From: Megascapheus bottae
Taxonomy: Eukaryota > Chordata > Mammalia > Rodentia > Geomyidae
Assembly: GCA_024803745.1 (NCBI GenBank)
Contig: JANJXV010000101.1
Span: 1,080,001-1,144,000, forward strand
Direction of reading: 5' to 3'
DNA length: 64,000 nucleotides
Below the pieces are notes generated by a model. It was not told where the DNA came from. It was given only the letters and a program-made list of their open reading frames with translations, and made no database searches. Both the position numbers and the translations under genes were made by a program. This document shows, in pieces, positions 1 to 12,264 of this stretch. How positions within the stretch are numbered: position 1 is the first letter of the stretch; every line of letters begins with the position of its first letter.

Positions 1-68
1 AGTCCAGTGTGCAACATGATTACTTGATGGTACTGTTAATTTTCTTCTGTGTTTTGTAACCTCTCTAG

Positions 69-200
69 AGAGGAGTTTGCAAATACCCCGTGTTTCCATT
101 ATCCTGGGGCCAAAACAAGCCTGGGCTTACTGCATCGTAGGAGGTGGGATTCTGTGGCTCGTCATGGCGTCGCCATCTCCATCATCAGAGATGGAGAAAG
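69..200 (+). other. Possible exon (weak candidate)
   Basis: A long pyrimidine-rich run ends in CTCTCTAG at 61-68, a good acceptor, and GAAAG|GTAAGG at 196-206 is a good donor. The 132 bases between them are open in one frame (codons starting at 71), and that frame runs on to 259. The protein is not recognised. The segment includes the 13-base palindrome ATGGCGTCGCCAT (164-176), with two CpGs. No neighbouring exon could be paired with it, so chance splice signals are a real alternative. Confidence 0.15.
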
Positions 201-1500
201 GTAAGGCTTCTCCGCAGGTGAAGTTACCTGGGATTGCTGATAGACTGAATGCAACCTGACAGAGCCTCCAGAAGCAACACTGACCTTGCTGCAAAGTAGC
301 CAGCTTCTCTTCTTTCTCTAGGCAACCAGGCCCATGTTTTCACGGTTTGGAGGGATGGATTGGACCCAGGATGGGTGTGTCACTCTGGGCCAGCCAATCA
401 AAGCATCTCTTTCTCTCTGCCATGGTGATTGGATGGAAGTTGCTTATACAAGCTATTCAGAACCAATGAGAATGTAACTGGGACTGCTGTAAGGAAAATC
501 AACCTGGAACCAGTCACCTTACCTGTTCTCCCCTCCCCAACCACAGGAAGAACTCACACCACAGATCAGTGGACTTCTCTTTCTCTCTGCTTCCCAGCTT
601 CCACAAGGTAAGTGGCATTGTCCTGCCACATTCTCCCAACTAAGATTTATGTTCAGCCTCCTCTCAGGCCCAACACCAAGGACCAAGCCATTTCCTCCTT
701 TACATCATTTTACCAAGTATTTTGCGACCGTAACAGAAGGCTGGCTAAGGCAGACGCTCAGGACTGCAATACCAACTCTAAGAAGAAATTTAATAAATGT
801 TACCATCAGGATCTTGGTAACACCCCCTCAAATACTTCATTTGCTGCGAGAATATGATTTCTTAACAGAAGCAGAAGAGGTCCTAGACGGAATTGGGCTC
901 TTCAGCATCAGTACAAAACTACTTCTGCCTTCCCATTTCCATCAAGCACCTCAATACCACACTGTTTTTGGAAGCCCAGGCTTGGAAATGAGGTTTCTGA
1001 TTTACTTTTCAATTTGCACTCAGAGGAATGTGTCATAGCCGTGGGTCACTTGAGTCACTCAGGTGCTTCCCGGAATAATGCCCAGGATGGGGGAGGAGGG
1101 GTCCTTTGGAATTGTGCTTTTGCAAAACGTGACATCACTGAAAAGTTATCAGCAACACTTCCTCAGAGATACCAGGAGAAGCTGTATTGTTTAGACAAAT
1201 GCTAATCATTGAGGCCTCCTGCAAATTAAGAGGAAAAAGTGATAAGAAAAAAAAAACATCAAGAAAGGATCAGTGTACATTTGTAACTAGTTTTTGCAGG
1301 AAGATGTGGCCCTGACATCACTGCAGATGCAGGGGACCAGGAAGGGCAAGAGAATTGGCAGGTGGCTGTCATCCAGTTGGCCTGGCCTGACACTGTCACA
1401 GACAAGCATATTTTGCTTGTCTGTGGAAGGCTTGGGATCTTTTTTTGGATCCTGATTTTTTAAATGCTCACAGTCCCCTGAAAAAGACAAAGTCTTTCTG
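201..1500. other. Unique or ancient sequence, no gene seen
   Basis: Frames here are short and have no recognisable domain. CCAAT-type motifs at about 394-398 (CCAAT) and 423-432 (inverted) and the wording of 300-570 suggest a very old repeat relic that I cannot name. The rest shows nothing specific. Confidence 0.5.
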
Positions 1501-1512
1501 ATAAGGATTTTT

Positions 1513-1786
1513 TTGTTGTTGTTTTTGTTGCTGTTTTGTTTTTGTTGTTGTCAGTTGTGGGGCTTGAACTCAGGGCCCAGGCACTGTCCCAGAGCTCTTT
1601 TGCTCAAGGCTAGCACTCCACCACCACGAGCCACAGCTACATTTCCAGTTTTTGAGTGGTTTATTGGAAGTAAGAGTCTCAAGAGGACTTTCCTGCCCAG
1701 CGTGACTTTTAATTGTGATTCTCAGACCTCGGCCCCCAGAGTAGCTACGGTTATAGACATGAGCTACTGGAAGCACCTGGCTTCCA
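1513..1786 (-). mobile_element. B1-Geo SINE
   Basis: Read on the - strand it has the full dimer order: a B1-like head with the GAGTAGCT motif, the 'tcttatctccaa'-type linker, then the Geo monomer ending near the T-rich tract at 1513-1550. It is flanked by a perfect 12-base target-site duplication, ATAAGGATTTTT, at 1501-1512 and 1787-1798. The two halves are moderately diverged from other copies in the window. Confidence 0.85.
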
Positions 1787-1969
1787 ATAAGGATTTTTAA
1801 ATGATGTTACTTTTAAGTTGTTTTTGCCTCAAAACAAGTGAGGGGAAAAAATGGCAGATCACTGGACCAGTTGAAAATACACCAGACAAATGCAAAAGGA
1901 TCAAAAGCATGCTCATAGCAAGTCCGTCAGATAAAATGCAATTCAAGGTCAAAAGCATACATTTTTCCA

Positions 1970-2150
1970 AATGAGAGATCCCTTAATTATTTATATATTT
2001 ATTATTAATATTTATTCATATATTTGATAACATATTATATGTAAGATGTAACATATATAATTATATATTATATTCATATAATTTGTATGTGACATAATGT
2101 ACTAGGTATCATTATAGATTATATGTATATATCTGTGATCTTTGACCCAA
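1970..2150. repeat. AT-rich low-complexity block
   Basis: This is almost entirely A and T with TATATA and TTATTA words, and no periodic unit or open frame. Confidence 0.7.
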
Positions 2151-2784
2151 ACTAATAGAGTAATAAAACATTCTGTACCTAAAGGAAGAGCATAAAGGAA
2201 AGAAATTGGGGAATGTTAGAATATGCCCCAATATGGGAGGAGGTAAAAGAATGCTAATGGGGCCTTACTATGAAATACTATGCAGGGATTAGAATGATCT
2301 ACCTATGAACTATAGCACTCGAATGACTTGCTATTGTTGGAGACTTCCCACGTCTGGACATGCCTTCTGTCCTTCTGTGAGCGATCAGCAACCACAAAAC
2401 AATTGACATGGAGACAGGTAGCTTATCTCCCTGCCCTCTTATAAGTCAAAGTCTGTCCCGGAACACCAAATAGGAAGCTCACAGTGAGATAGGGCTTAGA
2501 CGAGATGTCACCTGGGGGTATTTACTTCCATTCCACCTTCTGTTTGCCCTCTCCTACTGTTCTTGCTCCAACATAGGTGCATCTGGAGAGCAGGTCTCAA
2601 ATGACCACATGCACAAGTCCCGAGTGCAAGCTCTACTCCACAAAGCACAAGCCAAGGCAGGCTGCCACAAAGTGATGGACCCTAATGATGACGACAGCAC
2701 TATTTACCATGTTGATATATGAGCATACTATGGGATGCTCAATGCCTTACGTATTTGTTTTTTCATATTCTCACGAACGTCTCC
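2151..2784. other. Unique sequence, no gene seen
   Basis: There is no repeat I can name, no splice pair and no meaningful open frame. Confidence 0.4.
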
Positions 2785-2880
2785 ATAGATAGTCACGAGG
2801 AATCCCTATTTTGTAGAGGATGAACTGAAGGCTGGAAGAAGAAATCTGAATTGCCCGAGTTCATGTTGTCACAAGTTAGC
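2785..2880 (-). repeat. MIR-like ancient SINE fragment
   Basis: It contains the typical MIR core wording in reverse: 'tttgtagaggatgaactgaa' followed by 'ttgcccgagttcatgttgtc'. The match is by eye to the mammal-wide MIR consensus and is heavily diverged. Confidence 0.45.
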
Positions 2881-2999
2881 AAAGCAAGTCTTTGCTCCCA
2901 GTTGATGCTGCTCAGAGACCAGCAAAGAAGCGTCCACTCTCCAAGGTCAACTAACGCACCTCCAGACCTGCAGTACCACACTTTGATGCTGTAGGTTGG

Positions 3000-3238
3000 G
3001 TTTGGTTTGGGTTCTGTGCCCGTAATGGGGCTTACACTCGGGGTCTGGGTATGTTGTCTCTTAGCTTCATCACTCAAGGCTAGTGCCCTCCCACTTGAGC
3101 CACTTCGGGCTTTCTGTTGGTTAACTGGAGATGAGAATCTCACAGACTTTACTCTGCAGGCTGGCTTTGAAAGCCAATCCTCAGATCCCAGCCTCCAGAG
3201 CAGCTAGGATTATAGGTGTGAGCCATTGGCAACTTCGT
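3000..3238 (-). mobile_element. B1-Geo SINE
   Basis: The - strand shows a B1-like head (3170-3230, with the 'agctaggattataggtgtga' end) joined to a diverged Geo monomer (3020-3110). The G/T-rich stretch at 2996-3012 is the decayed A-tail. No clean target-site duplication was found. Confidence 0.75.
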
Positions 3239-4870
3239 TGCAAGTACTAAGTTTTAAAAAGGTTATCTCACATATTTCGCTGGGCCTTTGCATGTATCAT
3301 CATCTTCATTCTTGCCACACTCCTGGGAAATGAATCGCATCCTCCCTTTCCACAAATAGGAATGTGGAAAGGTGAGAAGCTTTGCGACCAATGAGATGAT
3401 GGCGGCTCGGATCCGAAACATGTGGGCTCTCTGCCTGGCCTCTCCCACCCTTTCCTCAGGTGTTATTGGGCTTCTTTTCCAATAACCAAAGAAACCAAAC
3501 TTCACCCCGACAGAAGAACTAAAACAAAGCTGATTTCTCCTTACTTCCCCTAATTCCTGACATCATAGATAAATAAAAAAGCAGTAATAAACCTGTAGGT
3601 CCTCACCTCTTAACTGATTTAAGTCCATTCCAAAAGTTACCAGGGGTGGAAATGAAATTGTCTGTTTCATGTTTGTAATCTTGGGAGAGAAGGGGACAGT
3701 CTGAAATTGGTGTTGTAAATTGGGATCCATTTGTGTTAGCCAGGTAAGAAGTCAGCTCGTTTTCTATTTTTTTTAATAATTTCCACAAATTTCCTTTTTG
3801 TTTTATTCTTGTGTCGATCTCTGTCTCTGTCTCTCTTCCTTCTCTCCCTTTTCATGTGCCCTCTCACATTTTCACTTCCTATAAGAGGGATCACTGTGCC
3901 TGCACTAACATGTGCTATAAAAAAAAGCCTTTAAATGTGTATGTTGTTAAATGAAAAGAAATCGCATCTACATCTGCCTGTGTGTCCTTGAGGTTGAAAT
4001 TCCCTTTTAAAAGAGAGAATTAAATGATAAGGTTAGAGGTCTCCCGACTCCTCATAATTCTGTCTGTGATTAAAAGCCAATAGTTTCATTATTTTGGTGA
4101 TGTTCTGGGGTTTTGGGGACTTAATTCTGCCTTGTAAATTGAGGTCAGCAAGCTAGAAGAAAACTGAAAATCCTCTGGGCTCGCTGCTATGTTCCCGAGA
4201 CCAGAGTCGCTATCAGCTCTGTCCTAATGAATCTCCACTCTATTAAGTGGTTATTTGGTCTTGAAATAGGTCATTTGTAGCTCCTTCTCACTCAAGAACA
4301 GAGGGCAAACTGTTAGAGAAGAACTGGAAGAACAGAAGGTGGATTGAGACTGAAAAGGGCTCTCCTACCAAGGGCTCCATTTAATGGACTCAGAATAAAG
4401 TGCTCTGGGATGGATGGGTCTTACTGTCTAGGAGAGGACCAGGGAGAAGGATGGAGGAGGGGTGGGGTGTGGGGGGGAATCTGATCAAGATGCCTTGCCT
4501 GCATACACAGGTAGGTCAAAAATGAATCCCTCTGTACAACTAATTAAAGTTAATTTTAAAGTTAGTGTGTGGGGGGGTGGGGGAGAAAGATTGTGTTGAG
4601 GTGTTTTCAGTAGGATGCTGAGAGAACTCTGACCCAGAGAAAAGGAAGTTCCTGAGGAATATTAAGTGAATGGTACCCAAGAGTACAGATTGAGGAACAT
4701 TTAGGAATTTTTAAAAAATGAGCTGTTGGTAATTAGGCAAGAAATCTCCTCAGGTGGTCGCATGAAATATATTACCCAAACTGAGACACTCAAAAACAAA
4801 AGGGAAGGCCATGCATCATTCACAGGAACTACCCCAGACACACTGGAACTAAATAATACTATAAGAAAAT
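3239..4870. other. Mostly unique sequence, no gene seen
   Basis: A probable MIR relic lies at 3300-3400. The block 3900-4270 is repeat-free, of moderate AT content and without a long open frame. It reads like many conserved non-coding blocks, but conservation cannot be judged from one sequence. G-runs at 4455-4480 and 4560-4580 are short. Confidence 0.4.
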
Positions 4871-4878
4871 GAGTTTCA

Positions 4879-5078
4879 GGACTGGGAGCATAGCCTAGTG
4901 GTAGAGTGTTCCCCTAGCAAACACGAAGCCCTGGGTTTGATTCCTCAGTTCCACATATACAGAAAAAGCCAGAAGTGCCTCTGTGGCTCAAGTGGCAGAG
5001 CACTAACCTTGAGCAAAAAGTGTCCAAGGACAGTGTGCAGGCCCCGAGTTCAAGCTCCAGGACTGGTTAAAAAAAAAA
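4879..5078 (+). mobile_element. ID-Geo SINE
   Basis: The ID/tRNA-like head carries an A box (GGCCTAGTGGTAGAG-type, here 'agcctagtggtagagtg') and a B box ('gggtttgattcc'). It is followed by the Geo monomer ('ctgtggctcaagtggcagag' to 'gagttcaagctcc') and an A-tail. It is bracketed by GAGTTTCA at 4871-4878 and 5079-5086. Confidence 0.88.
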
Positions 5079-6179
5079 GAGTTTCATGTGTACTGTTTAG
5101 GCCATAGGGTGCAGGCGTACTTTCAGCTCCTATTCCTGGGCCAAAAGCAGACATTACTAATGGATTGTGGCTTCTGTCCCTTTAAACTGGACTGTGGTCT
5201 CAAATCCATTCTCAACAGAGCCTCCCTCTTCTTCCCTACAAATCCATAGGCAGGAGCAGAGGGGAACAGATCTTTGTGGTCATTAACAACATTTATTTCC
5301 ACTCTGTTCCTTTCCCCCCCCCCCGCCCCTTTTAATCCTCCCATTTTTCTCTCTTTAGAATCTAGAATTCTATATCGCACGTGTTAGATAAGTCTCAGAG
5401 TTTGCTTGAAAATCTTGTGCTTTTAAAAATGCTTTATGACATTTTATCAATTCACTACCTAGAACAATTAGGTACAAATAACCACCATACTCTGTTTTGT
5501 TTTGTTTTCAATTTAGGCCTGAAAAAGAAATCTTCTAGTAGATTTCCACTGGTTGGAAATTTTAAGGTTGGGATAAGTAAACATGGTCATTTTCTAAGGG
5601 AGGAGTCTGGTCTCAACCTTAGGAAATACATCAGAGAATTCCAACATGCTTGGCTAACAGTTGCTAAACTGAGTGGGCTCAGCCAAGAACAGTGGTCCAG
5701 ATTTATGAGCACATACGAGGCCAACCTTCTTAGGAACACTAATATCTATCATTTGTCCGTTCTGCGAGAAAGGTCAGGGGATGTGGCAAGGACCATTTCA
5801 AGGGTCCCTGTGCCACTTGCATAAGAGACCAATGACCTGCAAACAAGGTCATCTGTTACTAAAATGGAAAGGTGCACTGGGAGCACTAGTCTAATTCCAG
5901 AGCAGTGATCTGGAGCCTGACAACAAATGCCCTGTGGCTTATATCGCTCCCCAATAAAAATGGTATTTGATGTTATCCGAGCTAGTCATTGTAAATTAGT
6001 TTATTGCAAATGAAGATACAATTTCATGTGGAGAGCAGTAAGCTTTCTTTCTCAGACCCAACAGCCTGTGAGTTGAATGCAGTCTTTAAAAATATTTGTA
6101 TTTGTTCCTTTTTCATATTTAAGACCTTATTTCAGGTTTCCAGACTTTAGTCTGGAATGATGATGGATGCTTGCATTTT

Positions 6180-6370
6180 AAACACATAAATAATAAACAT
6201 TATTATAAAAATATAATATATAGTAATATATTTATTTGTATAAACATAAATAATATATTCTATTATATATTTTATATGTAAATATATGTCTAGGAATATA
6301 AATATATGTATAATTATACATGCATATTACTATATGGATATGCAATAGTATGTATTATTATAAGAATTAT
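6180..6370. repeat. AT-rich low-complexity block
   Basis: TATA-, ATAA- and AATATA-rich sequence without a fixed repeat unit. Confidence 0.7.
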
Positions 6371-7679
6371 TGTTACTTTAGAAACCTGAAAAAGTGTCCA
6401 TTCATGCAAAGGCACTGGGGTATATCTCAGTTACACCTGATCATGCTTGTTTAGTATGTTTCCTTCCTTCCCTTGAGGTATTTTAGTTTGCAACTCCTGG
6501 TTTAGTTTAATAAGTGAGTCATGAAGGCATCGACCATGAAATTGAAGACGTAGTCACCCAAGAGTGTATTTTAATTTAAATTTAACATTAGCCAATGCTT
6601 CAGGCTAATGATAAACATTACCCAACTGCTGCACACACACATACACACCCATACACCAAAGTACCCATACAAGCACACACACAAGCACATGTAGCATCTT
6701 TACATGGTGTTCTAGTCATTCAACCAAATACCGAGTTGCCAGAAATAGTCAGGGGTCTTAATAACAAAGACTTGACCTCAAAAACAAAAACAAAAGGATT
6801 TAACCTTCTCTAAAGGATAGAGGATGGTTTCCCTGAAAATGGGAAGCACAAAGCAAGCCTGGTAACTGAGTCAAGAAGGAAGCTGGGGAGGTGGCAGAGC
6901 TGTTACCCACACCACAGCTCGGTGAGGCCTGGAAGCCTGAAGCCTTGCCAGGCACATTTCACTGGTTGGGGCTGACTCTCACCTCCTGGTCTTCCTCCAG
7001 GCTCCCCTAGAGGCAAGTAGAAGAGAAGCCTCCTTCCCCACTCAGGCTTGCACATGGCACTGGTGTGGAACTTGTCCAGGGCTCCCAGGAAAGTCTATTT
7101 CCAGGACTCAGCCAGCATGTGAACATTCTGTGCAGCTCAGCCTCTGGGAACAGGAACCTGATTTTCTTCCCCAGGATCTCTGGACCACAGGGAAGGGAGA
7201 AGCGCTTTCTATAATCCTGACAGAAAAGACAGTGTTTCCATTGCCCCATGCCACACAGGGGCCTAATTAAATCAGCCTGTGTTACAGGGATTGTACCACA
7301 GGGCCTCACACTGATCCCCGCTTCTGTTTCTCAGGCCAAGGGGTTCAGATAATGAACCCGAACTGCTTCTCAATTCATTGCAAATTCCAGAAGGCAGGGG
7401 AGGAATTTTAAAAAAAAAATAAAAAAAAAATTAAGCCAGGGTTGATGTTGCCAGGCTATTAAACCACTCTTCATTAAACAAAGTAACGAGAAGGCAGAGG
7501 AAGGGGTTGATTTTCTAGCCCGGGGAAGTCTTTGTTACAGAGTTCTGACCTTAAGAACTGACAGCAAAAGGTTTTTTTCATGGAGCAACTCAGAAAATGT
7601 CAGTTGGATAAAGAAGTCTGTTTGGATTTTTCAAAGTGCTGGAAGAGGAAGGGAGAGTTTAGAACTGGAAATGATGATG

Positions 7680-7800
7680 ATGATGTTGGATACAGAGATA
7701 CCTGGTCCTGAGTTCACATCCTAGCTCTCTCATTCCCAGCTGTGTGACAGTTCTCAGCTTTATCTGTGCTGGGTGATGGATATCCAGGGAGTATGCCCAC
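7680..7800 (+). repeat. MIR-like ancient SINE fragment
   Basis: 'gagttcacatcctagctctc' followed by 'cagctgtgtgacagttctca' matches the central MIR wording (describe, 'agctgtgtgac') on the + strand. It is old and incomplete at both ends. Confidence 0.6.
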
Positions 7801-8811
7801 TCCATCAGTCACAGCTGGCTCAGGTATTGGCTTAATGGAAGCCTGTCTGTCTGCCTGCCTGCCTTGCTAGATTTTGAGTACTATGAGGGGAAAAGATCTC
7901 ATCTACTTTGTCTACCCGAGAGTCACTTCTCACCCCCCTCAGTAAATATTGGATGAGCATTTAATGAATTCACGAATAAGCAAAGTAAGACGTTTCATTT
8001 ATCATACCTAGATAATCTTGACAACCACCCCAGGAGACGGGGCCTGCACGTCTGCACCCTTTCCAAGCATCTCCATTGGAGAACCAATTAGCCAGAAAGG
8101 TTAGACCAAAACAATTTTTTTTTCTTAAATTCACAAGAACAGACTTTTTTTTTGTAATCTTTACCTTGAACCTTTCTCCCAATTCCCCAAGACTTTCTGC
8201 CACACATGCAAAGACTTTCTTCTGAATTTCAAAATCCTCATTCCCATCCCCTTCCCCAGACCCTAGATGATGGAACTAAAGAATCACAAAGAATCAAAAT
8301 ACAGCGTTTGTTCTCATTGAAAAGTCCTTGTTTGCCTGCAGGTGAAGGCCCATGAAATCATTTCACACAAGACAGACAGGCATGCGATGTTTCCCGTCAC
8401 ACATCTGCATCCCACCTGCTTGGACCACTCATCTTATATGGTCCAATGTGCAGTAACCATTGAGGCACATCCCCTCTAAAATCAACATTTTTCTTGGTAA
8501 CCTGATCTGCCTCTTTGCTTTATACTTCACATCGCCTCAGAGATTTTATTCTGCCAATGGAAAATGAACGAATGCCATTTCTTTGGATCTACTTTTGTTA
8601 GAAAGGAATAGCATATCTCATTCTGGGAAGACCATTATCAACTGGTATCACAATGCCCACCTTTGTCTCTGCTCTAGAATTTCAGAGATATGAACCTTAC
8701 AAGTCTATGGATTCATTCTGTTTTGCCATTTTTGTGGGCAATCCATTAGCCTGTCAGAGGCCAGTGAGCCAAGGACAATTGTAGATCTTTGTTTTCTTTT
8801 TCAATTTCCTT

Positions 8812-9032
8812 TTTTTTTTCTTGATGGTACCACTGGTGGAATTCAGGGCCTCATGCTTCCTGAGCAAGCACTCTGCCATTTGAGCACACAGTAGTCCTTT
8901 TCAGTTCACTTGCTTTTAGTTTCTCAAATAGATTCTTGGGCTTTTACCCAGGCTTTCTTCAGATCATGATCCTCCTACTTCTGCCTCCTGAGTACCTGGG
9001 ATGACAGATATGGGCTACCATGCCCAGCAATG
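8812..9032 (-). mobile_element. Old B1-ID dimer SINE
   Basis: On the - strand a B1-like head (end at 8990-9030, 'gcctcctgagtacctgggat' read on +) precedes an ID-like unit. In that unit 'aattcagggcctcatgcttc' on + is the reverse of an ID B-box region. It lacks the Geo-specific linker and is more diverged than the dimers elsewhere. Confidence 0.65.
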
Positions 9033-9660
9033 CAAATCATAAGTTTTTAAGATCAAATAGAATAAAGGATGGTTGGCTATCATTGATTTTCTGAGAAATC
9101 AATATCCAAATCAACTATCTAAGTCACCATTTACATTCAAATAGTCTACACAAAGCTACGGTGTTCTTGAGCCCAGTTCCACAGTCAGGTTAGAAACCTA
9201 TGGGTTGGAATAACTACTATAAATCGGACTTTTCCAAATATAAGTGATTGTCTTTTAGACCACATGGAATGCTTACAGAAATTGTGAATTCCAAGGCTTA
9301 CCTCCTAGAGAGTTTAATAACACAGGGGACCCCCAGAATGTATAGCCCTGATCCATACCCTGCTTCTGCAGGAAGGGGCTTCAAGTAACTTCATGAGCTC
9401 ATTGCACGCCCTCCAGTGCGACACTCAAGTGCTCTCAGGCTTAATTTCCTCATCTGAACACCAGGTACGAAAACACCCAGGCAATGTCACGAAATGCTGC
9501 CAAGTTAATCTGTGCGGAGGTGGTTGGCAATTCTATCAAGTGCTCTATACAGGTATAAAGTATTCCAGTTTTCAGCTCACTTGGTTGTAATGTTTTTTAT
9601 TTTTGCTTATTGGGGACCAGTTTCAGGTGATTTGCAAGGTCCACTGTATAAAGGAAATAT
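9033..9660. other. Unique sequence, no gene seen
   Basis: A possible MIR relic lies at 9410-9480 ('ttaatttcctcatctgaaca'). Two overlapping frames at 9393-9757 have no recognised domain, and the second runs into the next SINE. Confidence 0.4.
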
Positions 9661-9674
9661 AAAAAGCAAATTTG

Positions 9675-9863
9675 GGCTGGGAGTTTGGCCTACTGGTAGA
9701 GTGTTTGCTTTGCATGCACAGAGACCCAGGTTCGATTCCTTGGTACCACATACATAGAAAAAAGCCGGAAGTGGTGCTGAAGCTCAAGTGGTAGAGCTCT
9801 AGCCTTGAGAAAGTCCAAGGACAGTGCTCAGGCCCTGAGCTCAAGCCCAGGACTGGTTTAAAA
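9675..9863 (+). mobile_element. ID-Geo SINE with perfect target-site duplication
   Basis: This is a full-length dimer with a near-consensus ID head and Geo monomer and a short A-tail. The 14-base duplication AAAAAGCAAATTTG sits at 9661-9674 and 9864-9877. The perfect duplication and low divergence point to a fairly recent insertion. Confidence 0.93.
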
Positions 9864-9949
9864 AAAAAGCAAATTTGATGATGATGCCAAGCTGATAGCC
9901 ATGGGGGTTCTAAACTGCATGGGTTCTGTGGGTGTGTCGAAAACTTAAG

Positions 9950-10149
9950 GAGTAATGGCTGTAATCCTAGAGGCCATTCTGGAGGCTAGAATATGAGAAA
10001 AGTCTATGGGAGACTCTTATCTCCAATTCACTACCAAAAGCAACAACAAAAGAAACAGAAATGGAGCTGTGGTTCAAGTGGTGAAGCTCTAGAGTTTCTG
10101 CAAAGAAGCTCAGGTATAGCACCCAGCCCTAAGTTCAAAACAAAAACAA
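9950..10149 (+). mobile_element. B1-Geo SINE, degraded
   Basis: It has a B1-like head ('ggctgtaatcctagaggc'), the 'gagactcttatctccaattc' linker and a Geo monomer with an AAC-rich internal tract. It is followed directly by a second copy in the same orientation. Confidence 0.75.
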
Positions 10150-10378
10150 AGCCCAGGCTCATGCCTGTAATCCTAGCTACTCAGGAGGCTGAGATCTGAG
10201 GATCAAGGTTCAAAGCCAGCCCCAGCACAAAAGGACCTGAGACTCTTATCTCCAATTAACCTCTAGAAAACAGGAAGTGGGGCTTGGCTCAAGGGTCGGG
10301 TGGTAGCCTTGAGCCGAAGAGCTCAGGGACAGCACCCAGGCTGAGTTCAAGCCCTATGACCCACCAAAAAAAAAAAGA
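10150..10378 (+). mobile_element. B1-Geo SINE
   Basis: This is a near-complete dimer. The head at 10155-10230 is close to consensus. The Geo monomer has a small disruption in its A-box region ('ggctcaagggtcgggtggta'), and the element ends in an A-tail at 10365-10376. It abuts the A-rich end of the preceding copy, which is the usual target preference for such insertions. Confidence 0.85.
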
Positions 10379-10814
10379 CAATTCTAGCCCAAAGTCAATG
10401 GCAAATAGTGGTAACATGTCCAACTCTTAAGTAAAAGGTGACAGCTTTGGAAAAGCTACTGAAGATTCAAAACCACTACTGTGTATGCACACTCCCCCAC
10501 CTCTCCTTCCATTGTCCCAGGATTAAATATTCATTGCCTTTCTCTGTGCAAACAGAGACAGAGCCTAAGACACACATCATAAAAAATGCAATGTAAAGTT
10601 TCTCCCTAATTTCAGTTTCTGTATTAGAAATGCATTTTTGAATGACCTTCCCACTGCTGGGGTCGAACACCTAATCTTCCCTGCCCGGGTGAGTGTTATT
10701 CTGGGGAAACGTGGGTGTGTATGGAAGACCAAGAGATCAAGGACAAATCCCCATCAGCTGTCTGGCAATCCTCACCCCATCAACACACACAGTGTTCAAC
10801 ATATGTTCAGGAAG

Positions 10815-11012
10815 TCAGGCGCTGGTAGCTCATACCTGTAATCCTAGCTACTCAGAAGGCTGAGATCTGAGGATCATGGTTCAAAGCCAGCCTGGGCAGG
10901 AAAAGTCCAGGAGACTTTTATCTCCAATCCATCACCAGAAAAACAGAAGCGACACTGTGACTCAAAGCAGTAGAACACTAGCCTGCAGAAAAAGATGAAG
11001 GCCCACAACCAG
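10815..11012 (+). mobile_element. B1-Geo SINE, 3' end decayed
   Basis: The head and linker are well preserved ('acctgtaatcctagctactc', 'tctccaatccatcaccag'). The Geo monomer is truncated after the 'actagcctg' region. Confidence 0.82.
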
Positions 11013-12073
11013 CGTGAGCCACTGGCACTCTGTTTCCACTGCTCTTTTGAAGGCAGGGATATTTACATTAACATATTGTATATGATTCCTATGAAACTCC
11101 AAATACGCGTGAAAGAAAATACAACAGCACTCACCAAGTTCTACTACGTTTTCTTCCGACTAACTCCTGTTTACAAACGTTGAAGGCTCTGGTGTAGCTC
11201 AGGAAACCTTTTCAAAGCTCCAGCAGTTAATTATAGCTGACTCTGGGGCTGGGAAAGCCGACTACACTACACTCTGAGATCAATGGCTCTGGCTAGACTG
11301 GGAGGGGAGAAATGCCACTCAGATGGTAATCACTGAATGCTTCTCAAACCCAGGGAAGCAAGGCAGGGCCTCACTCCCATAATCCTCTGCACCAGCTCTT
11401 CCACACAGGTCAATGCAAAAGCAGCCTGCACTCCCCAAGCAAAACCTGCCACAGCTCTCCAGAGAAACAAACGACATTCCCATACAGAACGTATTATGTG
11501 TATATATTACTACTTACGCTATCATAATACATGCAAATGTAAAGAATATATCGTAGAATATCCAAACATACAATGAAGTGCATCACTGATTGTTGAGCCC
11601 TCCAGCTGGGCCCATAGCCTGTGCTGCAACTACAGAACTTGAGCGGGCAGATGTCTCTATTGGTATATTGGCTTACATTACTGTGGATGCGCACTCAAGA
11701 GTGAGACTTATTTACTTGGGCTTTCCCCCCCCCCATTCTGTCAATTAGAAAGGGCAAGCCCTGGTTTGCCACCTTCTCCACCATTGTAACTGCTTTGCTT
11801 ACTATACGGAAGTCCTCAGGTAATTCTTGCCAAGTGGATGGATGCTGGCAAAAGACTTAGAGAAACCATCTGCCAAGAATTAATAGAGGTTACTCTGCAG
11901 AGAGATTAGGAGATGACTTTTAAATACACTGCTGTTACCCTTTTTAATTTTAATATTTTTGGAGCCAACTTCTGCGGAAACTATTTTTCTAATGAAGAAG
12001 AAAATGAAATGAATGTAGCTTGGGACCCAAGTGATCCCAAACATGAATAGTAGCTAAGAAGTTTAGCCTTCAA
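11013..12073. other. Unique sequence, no gene seen
   Basis: No family was recognised and no frame has a domain. The interval includes a short C-run (11727-11734) and an AT-rich unique block at 11930-12000. Confidence 0.4.
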
Positions 12074-12190
12074 AAGCCAGGCACGTGCCTGTCATCCTAG
12101 TCACTCAGGAGGCTGAGACCTGAGGATCACAGTCCAAAGCCAGCCTGGACAGAAAAGTCCATGAGACTCGAATCTCTGCTTAATCAACAA
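12074..12190 (+). mobile_element. B1-Geo SINE, head only
   Basis: The B1-like head and the start of the linker are present ('gtcatcctagtcactcagga', 'cagcctggacagaaaagtcc'). The Geo monomer is missing, so this is a 3'-truncated or internally deleted copy. Confidence 0.8.
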
Positions 12191-12264
12191 AGCTCATTGG
12201 TGGGTGAGAAGAATGCACAGCACTGACACCCATGGAGGGACTGTGTAAGTAGATCAGGCCTCTG

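Larger units (their letters stand above)
5087..8805. other. Long unique stretch, no gene seen
   Basis: There is no SINE of the two main families in 3.7 kb, which is unusual for this window. It holds an AT-rich block (6180-6370), a loose CA-rich run (6632-6690) and a MIR-like core near 7685-7800. The longest frame (5381-5824, +) begins at a non-ATG codon, has no recognised domain and crosses ordinary-looking intergenic sequence. Confidence 0.45.

Noticed and set aside
6885..6905. CTCF-like GGGGAGGTGGCAG
   Set aside because: Lacks the CCA part of the core; too weak to list with the two strong sites.
9675..9750. tRNA gene-like A and B boxes
   Set aside because: They belong to the ID-Geo SINE head; the copy has a target duplication and cannot fold as a full tRNA. 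The same applies to every other copy.
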